Source of the DNA: an uncultured Ellagibacter sp. | GTDB lineage: Bacteria; Actinomycetota; Coriobacteriia; Coriobacteriales; Eggerthellaceae | Assembly (NCBI RefSeq): GCF_934636505.1 | Contig: NZ_CAKUAL010000001.1 | Span: 1-64,000, forward strand | Direction: 5' to 3' | Length of the DNA stretch: 64,000 bases | Shown here: piece by piece, positions 53,735 to 63,909 of the stretch | Layout of the letters: every line of letters begins with the position of its first letter | How positions within the stretch are numbered: the stretch's first letter is position 1 | Program-made: the position numbers and the translations under genes | Notes under the pieces: generated by a model | The model's database searches: none | The model's input: the letters and a program-made list of their open reading frames with translations, nothing else | What the model was told of the DNA's origin: nothing

Positions 53735-56290
53735 ATGAAAGCTTACAACCCGCATGAGATCGAACCGCGTTGGCAGAAGGCGTGGGACGAATCAGGTCTG
53801 AATACCGTTCGAGAAGACGAGTCGAAGCCCAAAAAGTACGTGCTCGAGATGTTCCCCTATCCTTCAGGCGACATCCACATGGGGCACGTGCGCAACTACA
53901 CGATCGGCGACGTGATTGCCCGCTACTCGAAGATGCGCGGCTTCGATGTGCTTCATCCCATGGGATGGGACGCTTTCGGTCTGCCGGCCGAGAATGCCGC
54001 CATCAAGCACCACAGTCACCCCGCAAAATGGACGTATGCGAACATCGAGACGCAGAAGGCGTCCTTCAAGCGCATGGGCCTGTCCTATGATTGGGACCGT
54101 ACGGTCGTTGCGTGCGACCCCGAGTACTATCGTTGGGGCCAGTGGATCTTCCTGCAGTTCTGGAAACGCGGGCTTGTCGAGCGCCGCGAGTCTCCGGTGA
54201 ACTGGTGCCCCAACTGCAAGACCGTTCTCGCAAACGAGCAGGTCACGGAAGGTGAATGCTGGCGCTGCCACGGCGCTGTCGAGAAGCGCGATCTCACGCA
54301 GTGGTACTTCAAGATCACCGACTACGCGCAGGAGCTGCTCGATGACCTCGATCAGCTCGACGGCTGGCCCGAGCGCGTGAAGCAGATGCAGTCCAACTGG
54401 ATCGGCCGTTCGGAAGGCGCCGAGGTCGACTTCGAGCTCCTTCCCGCCGAGGGTAAAGACGACGGCCAGACGATCACCGTGTTCACGACGCGCCCCGACA
54501 CGCTCTTCGGATGCAGCTTCTTCCTGCTCGCTCCCGAGAGCAAGCTCGTGCCCGAGCTCGTTGCCGGCACGGAATACGAAGCTGAAGTCATGGCGCTCGT
54601 GGAGGCAGCTTCCAAGGTGAGCGCCGTCGAGCGCGCCCAGGGCGACCGCGAGAAGCACGGCGCGTTCACTGGCCGCTACGTCGTGAACCCCGTGAACGGC
54701 GAGAAAGTCCCCGTGTGGGTCGCCGACTACATCGTGGCCGACTACGGCACCGGCGCGGTCATGGCCGTCCCGTGCGGCGACCAGCGCGACTTCGAGTTCG
54801 CCCGCAAGTACGACCTGCCCATCATCCCCATCATCTTGGGCGAGGACGATGCGCTCTATCCGCAGCTCAAAGACGAGCAGAATCGCGTCGTCACCACGGT
54901 CGACTGGGAGAAATCCTACGAGGCCGAGGGTAAGCTCGTGCAGTCTGGCAAGTACACCGGCATGGTCGGCGGCAAGCATTCGCCCGCCGTCGACGCGATC
55001 ATCGGCGACTTGGAGGCCGCGGGCAAGGGGAAGAAGTCGGTGCAGTTCCGCCTGCGCGACTGGCTCATCTCTCGCCAGCGCTACTGGGGAAACCCCATTC
55101 CCGCCATCTACTGCGACACGTGCGGACTCGTGCCGGTTCCCGAAGAGGACCTGCCCGTCACGCTCCCGAAGGATATTGATCTTTCCGCAGGTGAGACGCT
55201 CGCCACGCATGAGGAGTTCGCGAAATGCACGTGCCCGAAGTGCGGTGGCCCTGCGCGCCGCGAGACGGACACGATGGACACGTTCACATGCTCGAGCTGG
55301 TATTACCTGCGCTACACCGACCCGCACAACACCGAGCTGCCCTTCGCCCCCGAGAAGGCGAACCGCTGGATGCCCGTCGACCAGTACATCGGCGGCATTG
55401 AGCACGCGATCCTGCATCTCCTCTACAGCCGCTTCTTCACGAAGGTGCTGCGCGATATGGGCATGGTCGACTTCGATGAGCCTTTCAAGAACCTGCTGTG
55501 CCAGGGTATGGTGCTCGACGAGCACGGCGACGTCATGAGCAAGTCGAAGGGCAACGTGATTTCGCCCGAGGACATGATCGCAGGTTACGGCGCCGATGCC
55601 GTGCGTGCGTACATCCTGTTCATGGCCCCGCCCGACAAGGAGCTGCAGTGGAATGAGGATGGCCTTGCGGGCATGTACAAGTTCCTGAACCGCGTGTGGC
55701 GCATGGTCGGCGACTTGGCCGGCGTCGCGGGGGAAGACACGCTCTACCAGGAAGGCGGCAAGCTGACCGCCGCTGAGGCCGCGAAGGTGCTCGTGCGCGA
55801 GCGTCATCGCGTGTGCGGCAAGGTGGTCGAGGACTTCGACCGTAACAACTTCAACACCGCCATCGCCGCCATCATGGAGCTCGCGAACGCGACGGGCGAT
55901 TTCCTGCATGCGGCATCCGCCGAGGAGCGCGCGGCAAACGCCGAGTTCAAGGCGCTTTCGACCGATATCGCCGAGGTGCTCGTGAAGCTGCTCTCGCCGA
56001 TTTGCCCGCATTGGTCCGAGGAGCTGTGGCACACGGTGCTCGGCCACGAGGGCAGCGTGCACGTCGAGCCGTGGCCTGAGTTCGACCCCGAGAAGGCGAA
56101 GGCCGACGAGGTGGAGCTCGCGGTGCAGGTGAACGGCAAGGTGAAGGCGAAGATCACGGTTGCCGCCGACGCCGCGGAGGAAGACGTGAAGGCCCAGGCG
56201 CTTGAAGCCGTCTCCCAGGCCATCGAGGGCAAGGACGTGAAGAAGGTCGTCGTCGTCAAGGGACGTTTGGTGAACATCGTCGCGAAATAA
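53735..56290 (+). CDS. leuS: Leucyl-tRNA synthetase
   Basis: 851 residues. Class Ia synthetase. The HIGH-type motif is [16 protein letters not shown] near residue 40. A zinc-binding stretch [21 protein letters not shown] follows. The CP1 editing domain spans about 220-415, and the KMSKS loop reads DVMSKSKGN, with Val in place of the first Lys, as in many bacterial LeuRS. The C-terminal anticodon-binding and tRNA-contact domains end with [22 protein letters not shown] about 45-57 bp upstream offers a -10 box. Confidence 0.97.
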   Translation: MKAYNPHEIEPRWQKAWDESGLNTVREDESKPKKYVLEMFPYPSGDIHMGHVRNYTIGDVIARYSKMRGFDVLHPMGWDAFGLPAENAAIKHHSHPAKWTYANIETQKASFKRMGLSYDWDRTVVACDPEYYRWGQWIFLQFWKRGLVERRESPVNWCPNCKTVLANEQVTEGECWRCHGAVEKRDLTQWYFKITDYAQELLDDLDQLDGWPERVKQMQSNWIGRSEGAEVDFELLPAEGKDDGQTITVFTTRPDTLFGCSFFLLAPESKLVPELVAGTEYEAEVMALVEAASKVSAVERAQGDREKHGAFTGRYVVNPVNGEKVPVWVADYIVADYGTGAVMAVPCGDQRDFEFARKYDLPIIPIILGEDDALYPQLKDEQNRVVTTVDWEKSYEAEGKLVQSGKYTGMVGGKHSPAVDAIIGDLEAAGKGKKSVQFRLRDWLISRQRYWGNPIPAIYCDTCGLVPVPEEDLPVTLPKDIDLSAGETLATHEEFAKCTCPKCGGPARRETDTMDTFTCSSWYYLRYTDPHNTELPFAPEKANRWMPVDQYIGGIEHAILHLLYSRFFTKVLRDMGMVDFDEPFKNLLCQGMVLDEHGDVMSKSKGNVISPEDMIAGYGADAVRAYILFMAPPDKELQWNEDGLAGMYKFLNRVWRMVGDLAGVAGEDTLYQEGGKLTAAEAAKVLVRERHRVCGKVVEDFDRNNFNTAIAAIMELANATGDFLHAASAEERAANAEFKALSTDIAEVLVKLLSPICPHWSEELWHTVLGHEGSVHVEPWPEFDPEKAKADEVELAVQVNGKVKAKITVAADAAEEDVKAQALEAVSQAIEGKDVKKVVVVKGRLVNIVAK

Positions 56291-56378
56291 ACCTCAAAAG
56301 AGGATTGTCGCGTTACAATCGTTTCGTTGACAAGCTCCGCTGATCACTTGCTAGGCGGCGGATTGAATGGGAAATCGG

Positions 56379-56410
56379 GGGTCGGCAGTTTCAGCTGCCG
56401 ACCCTTCTTT
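56379..56410 (+). terminator. Terminator after leuS
   Basis: GGGTCGGCAG and CTGCCGACCC form a 10-bp stem around TTTCAG, followed by TTCTTTG. Confidence 0.9.
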
Positions 56411-56449
56411 GTCCTCTCGCAGTTTGGAAGGCATCGAAGTGATAGCTGC

Positions 56450-57106
56450 ATGATTAAGGCGTTGTTGAAAATACTGTGCACCTGCATTGCCGCCGTGGCG
56501 ATCGTCGTCGGCGCGACGAATGCGCTGGTGGTCCTCACGACGAAGGATGATATCGTGAGCGTCGACGAGGCTTCGGGCTATCAAGCCGATGCGATCGTCG
56601 TGCTTGGCGCGTCGGTGTTCGCCGATGGTACGCCGTCGACGATTCTGCAGGACCGCCTCGATTGCGGCATCGCGCTCTACAAGGCGGGGGCCGCGTCCAA
56701 GATCATCATGTCGGGCGACAACAGCACCGAGCACTACAACGAGTGCGCGGCAATGAAGCGCTATGCGATCTCGCAAGGCGTGCCTTCCGAGGACATCTTC
56801 TGCGACCACGCGGGTTTTTCCACCTACGAGAGCATGTATCGCGCGAAAAATGTGTTTGGTTGCTCGCGTGTTGTGGTCGCCACGCAGACCTACCATCTCT
56901 ACCGCGCGCTTTACTCGGCGCACGCCCTGGGAGTCGATGCGATCGGCGTGGCGAGCGACTATCGCAGCTACGGCAAGCAGACCTGGTACGATGTGCGTGA
57001 GATTCCTGCGCGCACGAAGGATTTCTTCAAGGCGCTCTTCGATGTGCCCTCGACGTACGTGGGCGAGCCGATTTCGCTCGACCAATCGGGCGACGTCACG
57101 GGGTAG
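56450..57106 (+). CDS. SanA/YdcF-like DUF218 membrane protein
   Basis: 218 residues. One N-terminal transmembrane segment (ILCTCIAAVAIVVGATNALVVL) and an outside DUF218 domain with ADAIVVLGASVFADGTPSTILQDRL, IIMSGDN and FSTYESMYRAKNVFG. E. coli SanA affects envelope permeability and vancomycin resistance at high temperature; the reaction is unknown. The start at 56450 puts the membrane segment at the N-terminus; the longer frame to 56327 runs through the leuS terminator. Confidence 0.8.
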   Translation: MIKALLKILCTCIAAVAIVVGATNALVVLTTKDDIVSVDEASGYQADAIVVLGASVFADGTPSTILQDRLDCGIALYKAGAASKIIMSGDNSTEHYNECAAMKRYAISQGVPSEDIFCDHAGFSTYESMYRAKNVFGCSRVVVATQTYHLYRALYSAHALGVDAIGVASDYRSYGKQTWYDVREIPARTKDFFKALFDVPSTYVGEPISLDQSGDVTG

Positions 57107-57163
57107 GTGCGGCTGGCTGCTGAAGACGGCTGCAAACGGCGACTTCGGGAAAGCGGCGCGCGC

Positions 57164-58777
57164 CTACAGCTCGACGGCCTTGAGCATGTCGATGAGCTCC
57201 TGCTTTTTATGCACGTCGAGCTTCGCGTAGATGCGCTTGCTGTGCGTGCGGATGGTGTTTTCCGACACGATGAGCTCCTCGGCGGTGCGCGCGACGGTGT
57301 ACCCGCGCGCGATGTACTCCATGACCTCCGTTTCGCGCGCGCTCAGGCGATATTGCTCGCGAAGGACTTGCGCCTGCTTGGAGAGGCGGTCTGTCAGCTC
57401 GAAGTCGCCTTCGAAATTGCGCCTGCCGCGTTCGCGCGGGGCATCTGCCTGCGAGGTGGGGCTGCCGCTGTGAATGTTCGCGTCGCGACGGCTCCCATCA
57501 GGTTGGCCAGCGCTGTGCCTACTCTCATCAGGCTGGCCGCTGTCGCGACCGTCGAGCATGATGAGCTCGATGTTCTCGGCGGATGGGTCGTGTCGAAGGA
57601 TTCGCTTGAAGCCGCCTTGGCCGATGAAGAACATGAATCCCAGAAGGTACAGCGACACGAGCGCGGTCGTCGCCAAGGGGTCGATGCCCAAAATGCGCAC
57701 CTGCTCGGAGAAAGTTCCCGCAAGAAATCCCACGTCGTGAAGGGTATACACGATGCCGCCGAAGAAGCCGTAGATAAAGACCGGGTTGATGCCGCGGTCG
57801 CGCGAGGCCTGGGCGCATTGGATCATCATGAGCATGATGACCACGCTGTAGACCGCGTAGAGGATCGCGGCCTGCCATCGGGCATACTCAAGCGACGAGA
57901 AGGGCAGAAGGAGAAACGACGTGATCACGAAGGGGAACGCCACGCGGTAGAGCCCGACGACGTTGAACCGCACGCTCTTCACCTTCCACAGCGCAAGCAT
58001 GGCGGTGGCGCCCACGAACGAGGCGGCCATCGAAAGCATGTTCACGAGCGACCCGACTTGGGGCTCGCCGATTGCGAGCGCACGCATGATGCCGGTGCAG
58101 AAGCCGATGGCGCCGACGCAGAGGGCGCTTCGCCAGTAATCGCGGATCACGGCGCGATACACCGTCGGGTTCTCGTGCGGCACGTCCTCGAACATCGGCT
58201 GGTCAAGGTCGATCTCGCGGCTTTTCAACACGATGGCCAGGCCGAACAGCGGCATGAAGATCAAGGGGATGAGAAACGCGGTCACCGCTTGGGGGATAGC
58301 GTAGAGCCCGAAGTACATGATGGCGCCGTACACCGTGCCTCGGGTGAGGTCGAGGTTTCCGCGGTCGGAGTCGAAGCTTGCAAACAGGCGTTGCCACAGC
58401 ATGTAGAAGCCAGCCGACCCGAGTCCCAAAAACGCACCACCAACAATGACGAGCGGAAGGGCCGCGCGGTCGATATAGATCGCGGCGATAAGACAGCACC
58501 ATCCCAGAAGGTAGGGAATGCAGGCGAGCCTCACGAGAAACCGGCGCGTCGGCCCTGGCAGGAAGTACACGCCCACGGCGCTCGCGAAGTAACACAGCGA
58601 GAACACGAGCGACTGGGTGAGGAAGAACCAGAAGATGATCTCAGGCGTTTGGAAATCCAGGGGAAGGAACGGGAACACGCCGCCCCAAACGCCCGCGGCA
58701 TTGATCGCAAGGAAGAGCGCATATCCCAGCGAGGCCACGTTCGGGCGTGCAAGATATGTCAGCGCGGTTCTGGCCAC
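57164..58777 (-). CDS. Twelve-TM membrane protein with C-terminal LuxR DNA-binding domain
   Basis: 537 residues from a GTG at 58777, directly behind CGAGGAGGAAC; the frame is open further (to 58924) but without a ribosome site. Residues 10-400 hold about twelve hydrophobic segments like an MFS transporter. A Gly/Ser/Asp-rich linker (430-465) leads to a LuxR helix-turn-helix (YRLSARETEVMEYIARGYTVARTAEELIVSENTIRTHSKRIYAKLDVHKKQELIDML). Such fused sensors are a signature of Eggerthellaceae and usually flank molybdoenzyme operons, as here. It likely senses the substrate of the divergent dms operon and activates it from the membrane; that is inference. Confidence 0.88.
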   Translation of the reverse strand: MARTALTYLARPNVASLGYALFLAINAAGVWGGVFPFLPLDFQTPEIIFWFFLTQSLVFSLCYFASAVGVYFLPGPTRRFLVRLACIPYLLGWCCLIAAIYIDRAALPLVIVGGAFLGLGSAGFYMLWQRLFASFDSDRGNLDLTRGTVYGAIMYFGLYAIPQAVTAFLIPLIFMPLFGLAIVLKSREIDLDQPMFEDVPHENPTVYRAVIRDYWRSALCVGAIGFCTGIMRALAIGEPQVGSLVNMLSMAASFVGATAMLALWKVKSVRFNVVGLYRVAFPFVITSFLLLPFSSLEYARWQAAILYAVYSVVIMLMMIQCAQASRDRGINPVFIYGFFGGIVYTLHDVGFLAGTFSEQVRILGIDPLATTALVSLYLLGFMFFIGQGGFKRILRHDPSAENIELIMLDGRDSGQPDESRHSAGQPDGSRRDANIHSGSPTSQADAPRERGRRNFEGDFELTDRLSKQAQVLREQYRLSARETEVMEYIARGYTVARTAEELIVSENTIRTHSKRIYAKLDVHKKQELIDMLKAVEL

Positions 58778-59164
58778 GTTCCTCCTCGGGTCACTCCGCG
58801 GTTGTCGTTCTGGTGCAGAGACGTATGTCGATGGCGCTGCGAGTTGCTTCAGTATAGCAATCGCTGCGGAAACATCGGTCTGCAATAGTCGCATAACTAT
58901 ACTTACATGAGACGAAATTGTCACATATTGCAGTCACATGCAAGCGTTTGACCTGCGATAATTCACAATTCGCACGTTTTATGTGACACGAGGGGCAGCG
59001 AAAGAAGATATTGTGTTCCGTGTTGAGGCGCGTTCTTATGACGAGATACCACAACGAGAGGACGAGAGGACGCGCGCGGGAGTGGGACGGGAGCCACGCT
59101 CGCGATTCGAGGCGAGCGCACGGCTCGCCCTTTCTCAGGGGAAGCGATAGGAAGGGAGAATGAA
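58778..59164. other. 387-bp divergent promoter region (LuxR regulator / dms)
   Basis: An AT-rich core at about 58850-58990 fits both promoters. Near dmsA a hairpin GGCGAGC-GCACG-GCTCGCC (59111-59129) is followed by CTTTCTC and could attenuate transcription in the leader. GAGGACGAGAGGACG near 59055-59070 is a short direct repeat. No certain operator identified. Confidence 0.45.
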
Positions 59165-61639
59165 ATGCCAAACATGAACGTAAACCGTCGCACGTTCGTC
59201 AAGACGGCGGGTGCCCTCGGCGCCCTGGCGGCCGTCGGCGGAACTGCGGCGACGGGCTCTCTGTTCGAGCCGACAACGCCGGCTTTCGCCGAGGCGCCCG
59301 ATGAGATCCACTGGTCTCAGTGCAACGTGAACTGCGGTGGAAACTGCATCTTCCAGTGGCATTCCAAGGACGGCAAAATCCAGTACATGGAAACCGACAA
59401 CCTCGGGAGCACGGACCTGCAGGCCCGTGCCTGCTTGAGGGGTCGTGCCATGCGCCGCTGGTTGAACAGCCCCGATCGCTTGATGTACCCCATGAAGCGA
59501 GTGGGCAAGCGCGGTGAGGGCAAGTTCGAGCGAATCAGCTGGGACGAGGCCATCGACATCATCGTGGAGAAGCTGAAAACGACGATTGACAAATACGGCA
59601 ACGAGGCAATCTATATCAACTACGCAACGGGAATGTACAGCGCGACGGGCCGCGTGCCTATCCAGCGCCTCATGTCCCTGCTTGGCGGCTATGTGAACCA
59701 GGGTTACGACTACTCCACCCATATGCTTCAGGCAGTTATGCCCTACATGTACGGCAGCGCGAGCAACATCGCCGACCCGAAAACAGGCCTCCACAAAACG
59801 TTGGGGAAGAAGGCGACCAAGTTCAGTCCGTATGACAATGTGAACGCAAGCTCCTTCTCCGAGGCTGAAGCGCACTCCGACCTCGTGGTCATGTTCGGCA
59901 ACAGCCCTGCCGAGACGCGAATGGGCGGCGCAAATGCCGTTTGGGATTTCGCTCGCGTCCGCGAAGCCGTTACTGCACGCGGCGGTAAAATCGTCAACAT
60001 CGACTTCCGCCTGAACGAATCCTCCTCGGGTCATCCCGATGAGTGGCTCCCTATTCGCCCGGGCACCGACGCCGCTCTTGCGTCGGCCATCGCCTACGAG
60101 TGGATCAAGGGCGATAAGATCGACAAGGAATTCCTCGACAAGTACTGCGTCGGCTACGATGACGATACGATGCCCGAGTCCGCAAAGGGTCAGAACAAGT
60201 CCTACAAGGACTACATTATGGGCACTGGCTACGACAAAATCGAGAAGACTCCCGAATGGGCGGCTCCGATCACCCAGATTCCGGCAAACAAGATACGCGA
60301 ACTTGCCGACACGATCGCTTCGGCAAAAGCGCCGTTCATCTGCCAGGGATGGGGATCTCAACGCCATACCAACGGCGAGGACACCACGCGCGCCATCTGC
60401 ATGCTTCCTATTCTAATCGGGGAAATCGGTCTGCCCGGCACCAACACCGGCCAGCGCGAAGCGGAGCCCCCGACGTATCTGGTGGGCAAGATTCCCTTCA
60501 CGAACCCGATTAAGACGACGCTCCCCGTGTACCAGTGGGTCAACGCGATCGATCATGGCCACAAGATGACCGCGACGAACGCTGGAATTATGGGCGCTGA
60601 AAAACTCGGCAGCGACCTTAAATTCATCTGGAACTATGCGGGGAACTGCCTGACAAACCAGCATGGCGACATCAACTACACCCACGAGATCCTCTCCGAT
60701 GAGAGCAAGTGCGAGTTCATCTTGGTGTGGGATACCGTCATGACCGACTCCGCGAAGTATGCCGACCTGCTTCTGCCCGACGCGATGCGCTCCGAGCAGA
60801 TGAACTTGCAGACGCAGGGCTACTCCGAGTATTACACCGCTGTCGTTGTCGGAACCCCAGCTCAAGAGCCGCCGGGAGAGTGCCGCAGCAACTACGATGT
60901 GTGCGCCGACATCGCCGAGCGCTTCGGGCTTCGGGAAGAGTTCACCGAGGGCCGCACGCACGACGACTGGGTCGAGTACCTGTACAAGAAGGGTGCCCAA
61001 GCGGACGACAAGATGCCGAGCTGGGAGCAGATCAAGGAGCAGGGCGTTTATAAGCGTGCGCTCGAGCCGGCGATCGGCCTCAAGAGCTTCCGCGACGACC
61101 CGGATGAGCACCCCCTGGCGACGCCGTCGGGCAAGATCGAGATCTACTCGGAAACGCTTGCGGGCCTGAACGATACTTGGGAACTCGCCGAGGATGAAGT
61201 CATCAATCCGATTCCGGTCTTTTCTGAAGGCTTCCATGGCTACGGAAGCGTGACCAGCGAGTTCCCGCTCTACTGCTCGGGATTCCACCACAAGAGCCGC
61301 ACCCATAGCTCGTTCGGCTTCATCGAGGAGCTCGAGAAGGTCGCTCGCCAGCAGCTGTGGATCAACCCCGCCGACGCGGAGCCGCGCAACATCATGGACG
61401 GCGACATGCTTGCCGTTAAGAGCCCCGTTGGCGAAATCCGCATCGAGGCGAAGGTCACCCCGCGCATCGTTCCCGGCACTGTCGGCATCCCGCAAGGCGC
61501 ATGGCATAAGGCGGACATGTTCGGCGACAAGATCGACACGGGTGGATGTGTGAACACGCTGACCGCCTACAAACCGTCGCCCCTTGCGAAGGGCAACGGG
61601 ACTGCTCACTCGATGATCGTCCAGGTTTCGAAGGCGTAA
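59165..61639 (+). CDS. dmsA: DMSO-reductase-family molybdopterin catalytic subunit (DmsA-like)
   Basis: 824 residues. Twin-arginine signal NRRTFVKTAGALGALAAVGG, so exported folded. [4Fe-4S] site C53-x3-C57-x3-C61-x28-C90, the DmsA spacing. In the Mo-ligand region, GYDYSTHM suggests Ser184 as ligand, as in DMSO/TMAO-type reductases, not Cys or Sec. Molybdopterin-binding domains continue to the C-terminus. The family reduces S- and N-oxides and many dietary or host compounds in gut Eggerthellaceae; the substrate cannot be told. GGAAGGGAG precedes the ATG. First gene of dmsABCD. Confidence 0.92.
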   Translation: MPNMNVNRRTFVKTAGALGALAAVGGTAATGSLFEPTTPAFAEAPDEIHWSQCNVNCGGNCIFQWHSKDGKIQYMETDNLGSTDLQARACLRGRAMRRWLNSPDRLMYPMKRVGKRGEGKFERISWDEAIDIIVEKLKTTIDKYGNEAIYINYATGMYSATGRVPIQRLMSLLGGYVNQGYDYSTHMLQAVMPYMYGSASNIADPKTGLHKTLGKKATKFSPYDNVNASSFSEAEAHSDLVVMFGNSPAETRMGGANAVWDFARVREAVTARGGKIVNIDFRLNESSSGHPDEWLPIRPGTDAALASAIAYEWIKGDKIDKEFLDKYCVGYDDDTMPESAKGQNKSYKDYIMGTGYDKIEKTPEWAAPITQIPANKIRELADTIASAKAPFICQGWGSQRHTNGEDTTRAICMLPILIGEIGLPGTNTGQREAEPPTYLVGKIPFTNPIKTTLPVYQWVNAIDHGHKMTATNAGIMGAEKLGSDLKFIWNYAGNCLTNQHGDINYTHEILSDESKCEFILVWDTVMTDSAKYADLLLPDAMRSEQMNLQTQGYSEYYTAVVVGTPAQEPPGECRSNYDVCADIAERFGLREEFTEGRTHDDWVEYLYKKGAQADDKMPSWEQIKEQGVYKRALEPAIGLKSFRDDPDEHPLATPSGKIEIYSETLAGLNDTWELAEDEVINPIPVFSEGFHGYGSVTSEFPLYCSGFHHKSRTHSSFGFIEELEKVARQQLWINPADAEPRNIMDGDMLAVKSPVGEIRIEAKVTPRIVPGTVGIPQGAWHKADMFGDKIDTGGCVNTLTAYKPSPLAKGNGTAHSMIVQVSKA

Positions 61640-61653
61640 GGGGGTAGATGAGA

Positions 61654-62277
61654 ATGACGCAGTACGGATTTTATTTCGACAGCACGCGCTGCACCGGATG
61701 CCGCACGTGCGAGATAGCCTGCAAGGATTACAAGGATTTGGGCGTCGATTTCGCGTATCGACATGTGTACGACTGCGAAGGCGGCGACTGGCAGATGCAA
61801 TCTGACGGCACCTACACGCAGGATTGCTTCGTCTACCACGTGTCGCTGGGCTGCCAGCATTGCGACGACCCCGCTTGCGTGAAGGTGTGCCCGACCACTG
61901 CGATGCATAAGGATGCGAGCACGGGCCTGGTCTCGGTCGACGAGCGCAAGTGCATCGGTTGCGGCTACTGCCACATGGCGTGCCCCTACAATGCGTCGAA
62001 GGTCGATCGCGAAAAGGGCCACAGCGTGAAATGCAACGGCTGTGCGGAACGCGTGGCCGAGGGGAAGAACCCCATCTGCGTGGACGCCTGCCCGCTTCGC
62101 GCCCTCGACTTCGGCCCTATCGAGGACATTCGCAAGAAGTACGACGGTGTCGACTCCGTGCCTCCTCTGCCCGACGCGAGCTATACCCACCCGAACATTG
62201 TCGTGAAAAAATGCCCTGCCGCCGCGCGCGCTAAAAATGTCGCCGGTCTGGTGGCTAATCCCCTGGAGGTGATGTAG
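61654..62277 (+). CDS. dmsB: DMSO-reductase-family iron-sulfur subunit (DmsB-like)
   Basis: 207 residues. Four [4Fe-4S] clusters: CTGCRTCEIAC, CQHCDDPACVKVCP, CIGCGYCHMACP and CNGCAERVAEGKNPICVDACP. It carries electrons from the membrane anchor to DmsA and rides out with it through Tat. The start MTQYGFYFDSTRCTGC at 61654 matches the family; an ATG two codons earlier (61648) lies only three bases after the GGGGG ribosome site. It begins 14 bp after dmsA. Confidence 0.92.
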   Translation: MTQYGFYFDSTRCTGCRTCEIACKDYKDLGVDFAYRHVYDCEGGDWQMQSDGTYTQDCFVYHVSLGCQHCDDPACVKVCPTTAMHKDASTGLVSVDERKCIGCGYCHMACPYNASKVDREKGHSVKCNGCAERVAEGKNPICVDACPLRALDFGPIEDIRKKYDGVDSVPPLPDASYTHPNIVVKKCPAAARAKNVAGLVANPLEVM

Positions 62278-62278
62278 C

Positions 62279-63142
62279 ATGCAGTTTTCCGTTGCTGAGC
62301 TGCCTTTGGCGCTTTTCACCACGCTGGCGCCGCTGGGTGCGGGCGCATTCATCGCCCTTGCGTGCGCTTTCTTCACCACGAGTTTCTCGGACGAGCAGCT
62401 AAAGAAGATCGATCGCGGCACCATCATCCCGCTCGCGATCGTGATTGCTGGCTTCATCTGCGCGTTCTTCCACCTGGCCAGCCCGATGAACGCCCCCTCG
62501 GTGTTTTTGGGCGCGGGTTCCCCGATGTCCAACGAGATCATCGCGGGCTGTGTGTTCGCGATTGTCACCATCGTGTACGTGATCGTTGCGAACGCGGGCA
62601 AGCTTTGCGGTTCTGCGCGTAAGGGCTTCGCTGCCGTTGTGGCCGTGCTTGCCGTAATCTTCGCCATCTTCACCGGCTTGGCGTACGTCATGAGCACCAT
62701 CGCAACTTGGGACACGCCGCTCGTTCCCGTGCAGATGCTCGGCTTCGCGCTCGTCGGCGGTGCTGCCACTGCGGCGCTCGTGCTTGCAAGTGCGGGCGCG
62801 TGGGCCGATGCGTGCAAGGGGTCTTTCAAGTCTGCCATCATCGGGTTCGCCGTTGTGGGCGCCGTGCTCGCCATCGTGGGTCTGGCCGGTCAGCTTGCCA
62901 TGGCCTCCGGTATGGAGAACGCGCTTGTTTCCGGCTCTGAGCTGGTCTCCGGCGCCCTCCTTCCCGCCGTCATCGGCCTGGCGCTTATCGTGGTCGCGGC
63001 AGCGTTCGTCTTCGTCTCCGTGAAGAAGGAAGCTGCAACCGGCCTTGCTGCAGCGGCTGTCATCGCGGCTTTGGTGGGCATCTTCTTGGCTCGCATGGCG
63101 TTCTACGCAATCCAGATGTCGGTGGGCATCTACTTCGGATAG
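62279..63142 (+). CDS. dmsC: DMSO-reductase-family membrane anchor (DmsC-like)
   Basis: 287 residues and eight hydrophobic segments, from LPLALFTTLAPLGAGAFIALACAFF to AAVIAALVGIFLARMAFYAIQ. DmsC proteins oxidise menaquinol and hand electrons to DmsB. It overlaps the dmsB stop closely (gap of 1 bp) behind GGAGGTGATG. The sequence is Ala/Val-rich and poorly conserved, as usual in the family. Confidence 0.88.
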   Translation: MQFSVAELPLALFTTLAPLGAGAFIALACAFFTTSFSDEQLKKIDRGTIIPLAIVIAGFICAFFHLASPMNAPSVFLGAGSPMSNEIIAGCVFAIVTIVYVIVANAGKLCGSARKGFAAVVAVLAVIFAIFTGLAYVMSTIATWDTPLVPVQMLGFALVGGAATAALVLASAGAWADACKGSFKSAIIGFAVVGAVLAIVGLAGQLAMASGMENALVSGSELVSGALLPAVIGLALIVVAAAFVFVSVKKEAATGLAAAAVIAALVGIFLARMAFYAIQMSVGIYFG

Positions 63143-63185
63143 CGCCTTCCCAGCGATTTTGACCCGCCCTGCGGCTCAAAATGAG

Positions 63186-63221
63186 CAAGCTCCGCTACCA
63201 CCTTCCCAGTAGCGGAGCTTG
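63186..63221 (+). terminator. Strong hairpin between dmsC and dmsD
   Basis: CAAGCTCCGCTAC (63186-63198) pairs perfectly with GTAGCGGAGCTTG (63209-63221), then TGCTATATT. Probably a partial terminator that lowers chaperone expression relative to dmsABC. Confidence 0.7.
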
Positions 63222-63258
63222 TGCTATATTCAGGCGACAGCATAAGAGGGGGTTCGCT

Positions 63259-63900
63259 ATGGCCGAACAGTTTGACGAGATGCTCGACGCGATTGCTTTT
63301 GTAGGCGACACGCTCGCGCCGTTTTTCCTGGAAGACCCGAAGACAGGCGGCGCGCAGGCGTCCTTTTCCGCCTTGGCGTCGCTCGATGCCGACGCGGCAG
63401 CGCGCGAGTGGCCTTTCGCCGAGGCGGCTTCGTCTGCCCTTGCTCTTCAGGAAATGGTCGAAGGTTTGGCGGAAGGCGTCACCGACGACCTCGTTTGGGA
63501 ATACCGAGCCCTTTTCGTAGGGCCGGGGCACCTTGTGGCTCCGCCGTGGGGGTCGGTCTACACCGATCGCGAGTGCGTCGTGTTCGGCGAGGCGACGCTT
63601 GCGTTGCGCGCGTGGATGCGCGAGCACGGCGTCGCGCGGACGACCGACGAGAAAACCCCCGAGGACCATATCGGCCTCATGCTGGCTCTTATGTCCCATC
63701 TTTGTCGCACGCAGCCCGAGACGCTCGATGACTACCTGTGCAACCATCTTCTCACGTGGGCGCCGCATTACCTGGAGGAACTCGCATCTGTAGCCCGCCA
63801 TCCCTTCTACCGCGGCCTTGCCGAGCTCACGCGCTCCACGCTTCTCGGCATCCAGGATTTCCGCGGGCTTTCCGTAAAGCTTCCGCGCTTCTACAAGTAA
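63259..63900 (+). CDS. dmsD: TorD/DmsD-family molybdoenzyme chaperone
   Basis: 213 residues, all-helical. Family marks are EYRALFVGPGHLVAPPWGSVYTDRE and EDHIGLMLALMSHL, then LLTWAPHYLEEL. These chaperones bind the Tat signal of the catalytic subunit and hold it until the cofactor is inserted. The start at 63259 follows AAGAGGGGG; the frame to 63181 runs through the hairpin. It serves dmsA here. Confidence 0.9.
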   Translation: MAEQFDEMLDAIAFVGDTLAPFFLEDPKTGGAQASFSALASLDADAAAREWPFAEAASSALALQEMVEGLAEGVTDDLVWEYRALFVGPGHLVAPPWGSVYTDRECVVFGEATLALRAWMREHGVARTTDEKTPEDHIGLMLALMSHLCRTQPETLDDYLCNHLLTWAPHYLEELASVARHPFYRGLAELTRSTLLGIQDFRGLSVKLPRFYK

Positions 63901-63909
63901 GGAATCACC

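Noticed and set aside
53864..56062. 732-codon open frame opposite leuS
   Set aside because: Antisense to a textbook leucyl-tRNA synthetase; long frames on the opposite strand are common in GC-rich DNA.
57107..58888. 593-codon open frame on the plus strand opposite the LuxR-type regulator
   Set aside because: Composition is His/Arg/Glu-rich nonsense and the minus strand has twelve TM segments and an exact LuxR domain.
59165..61639. Selenocysteine in the second molybdoenzyme
   Set aside because: The frame has no internal UGA and the ligand position reads Ser184.
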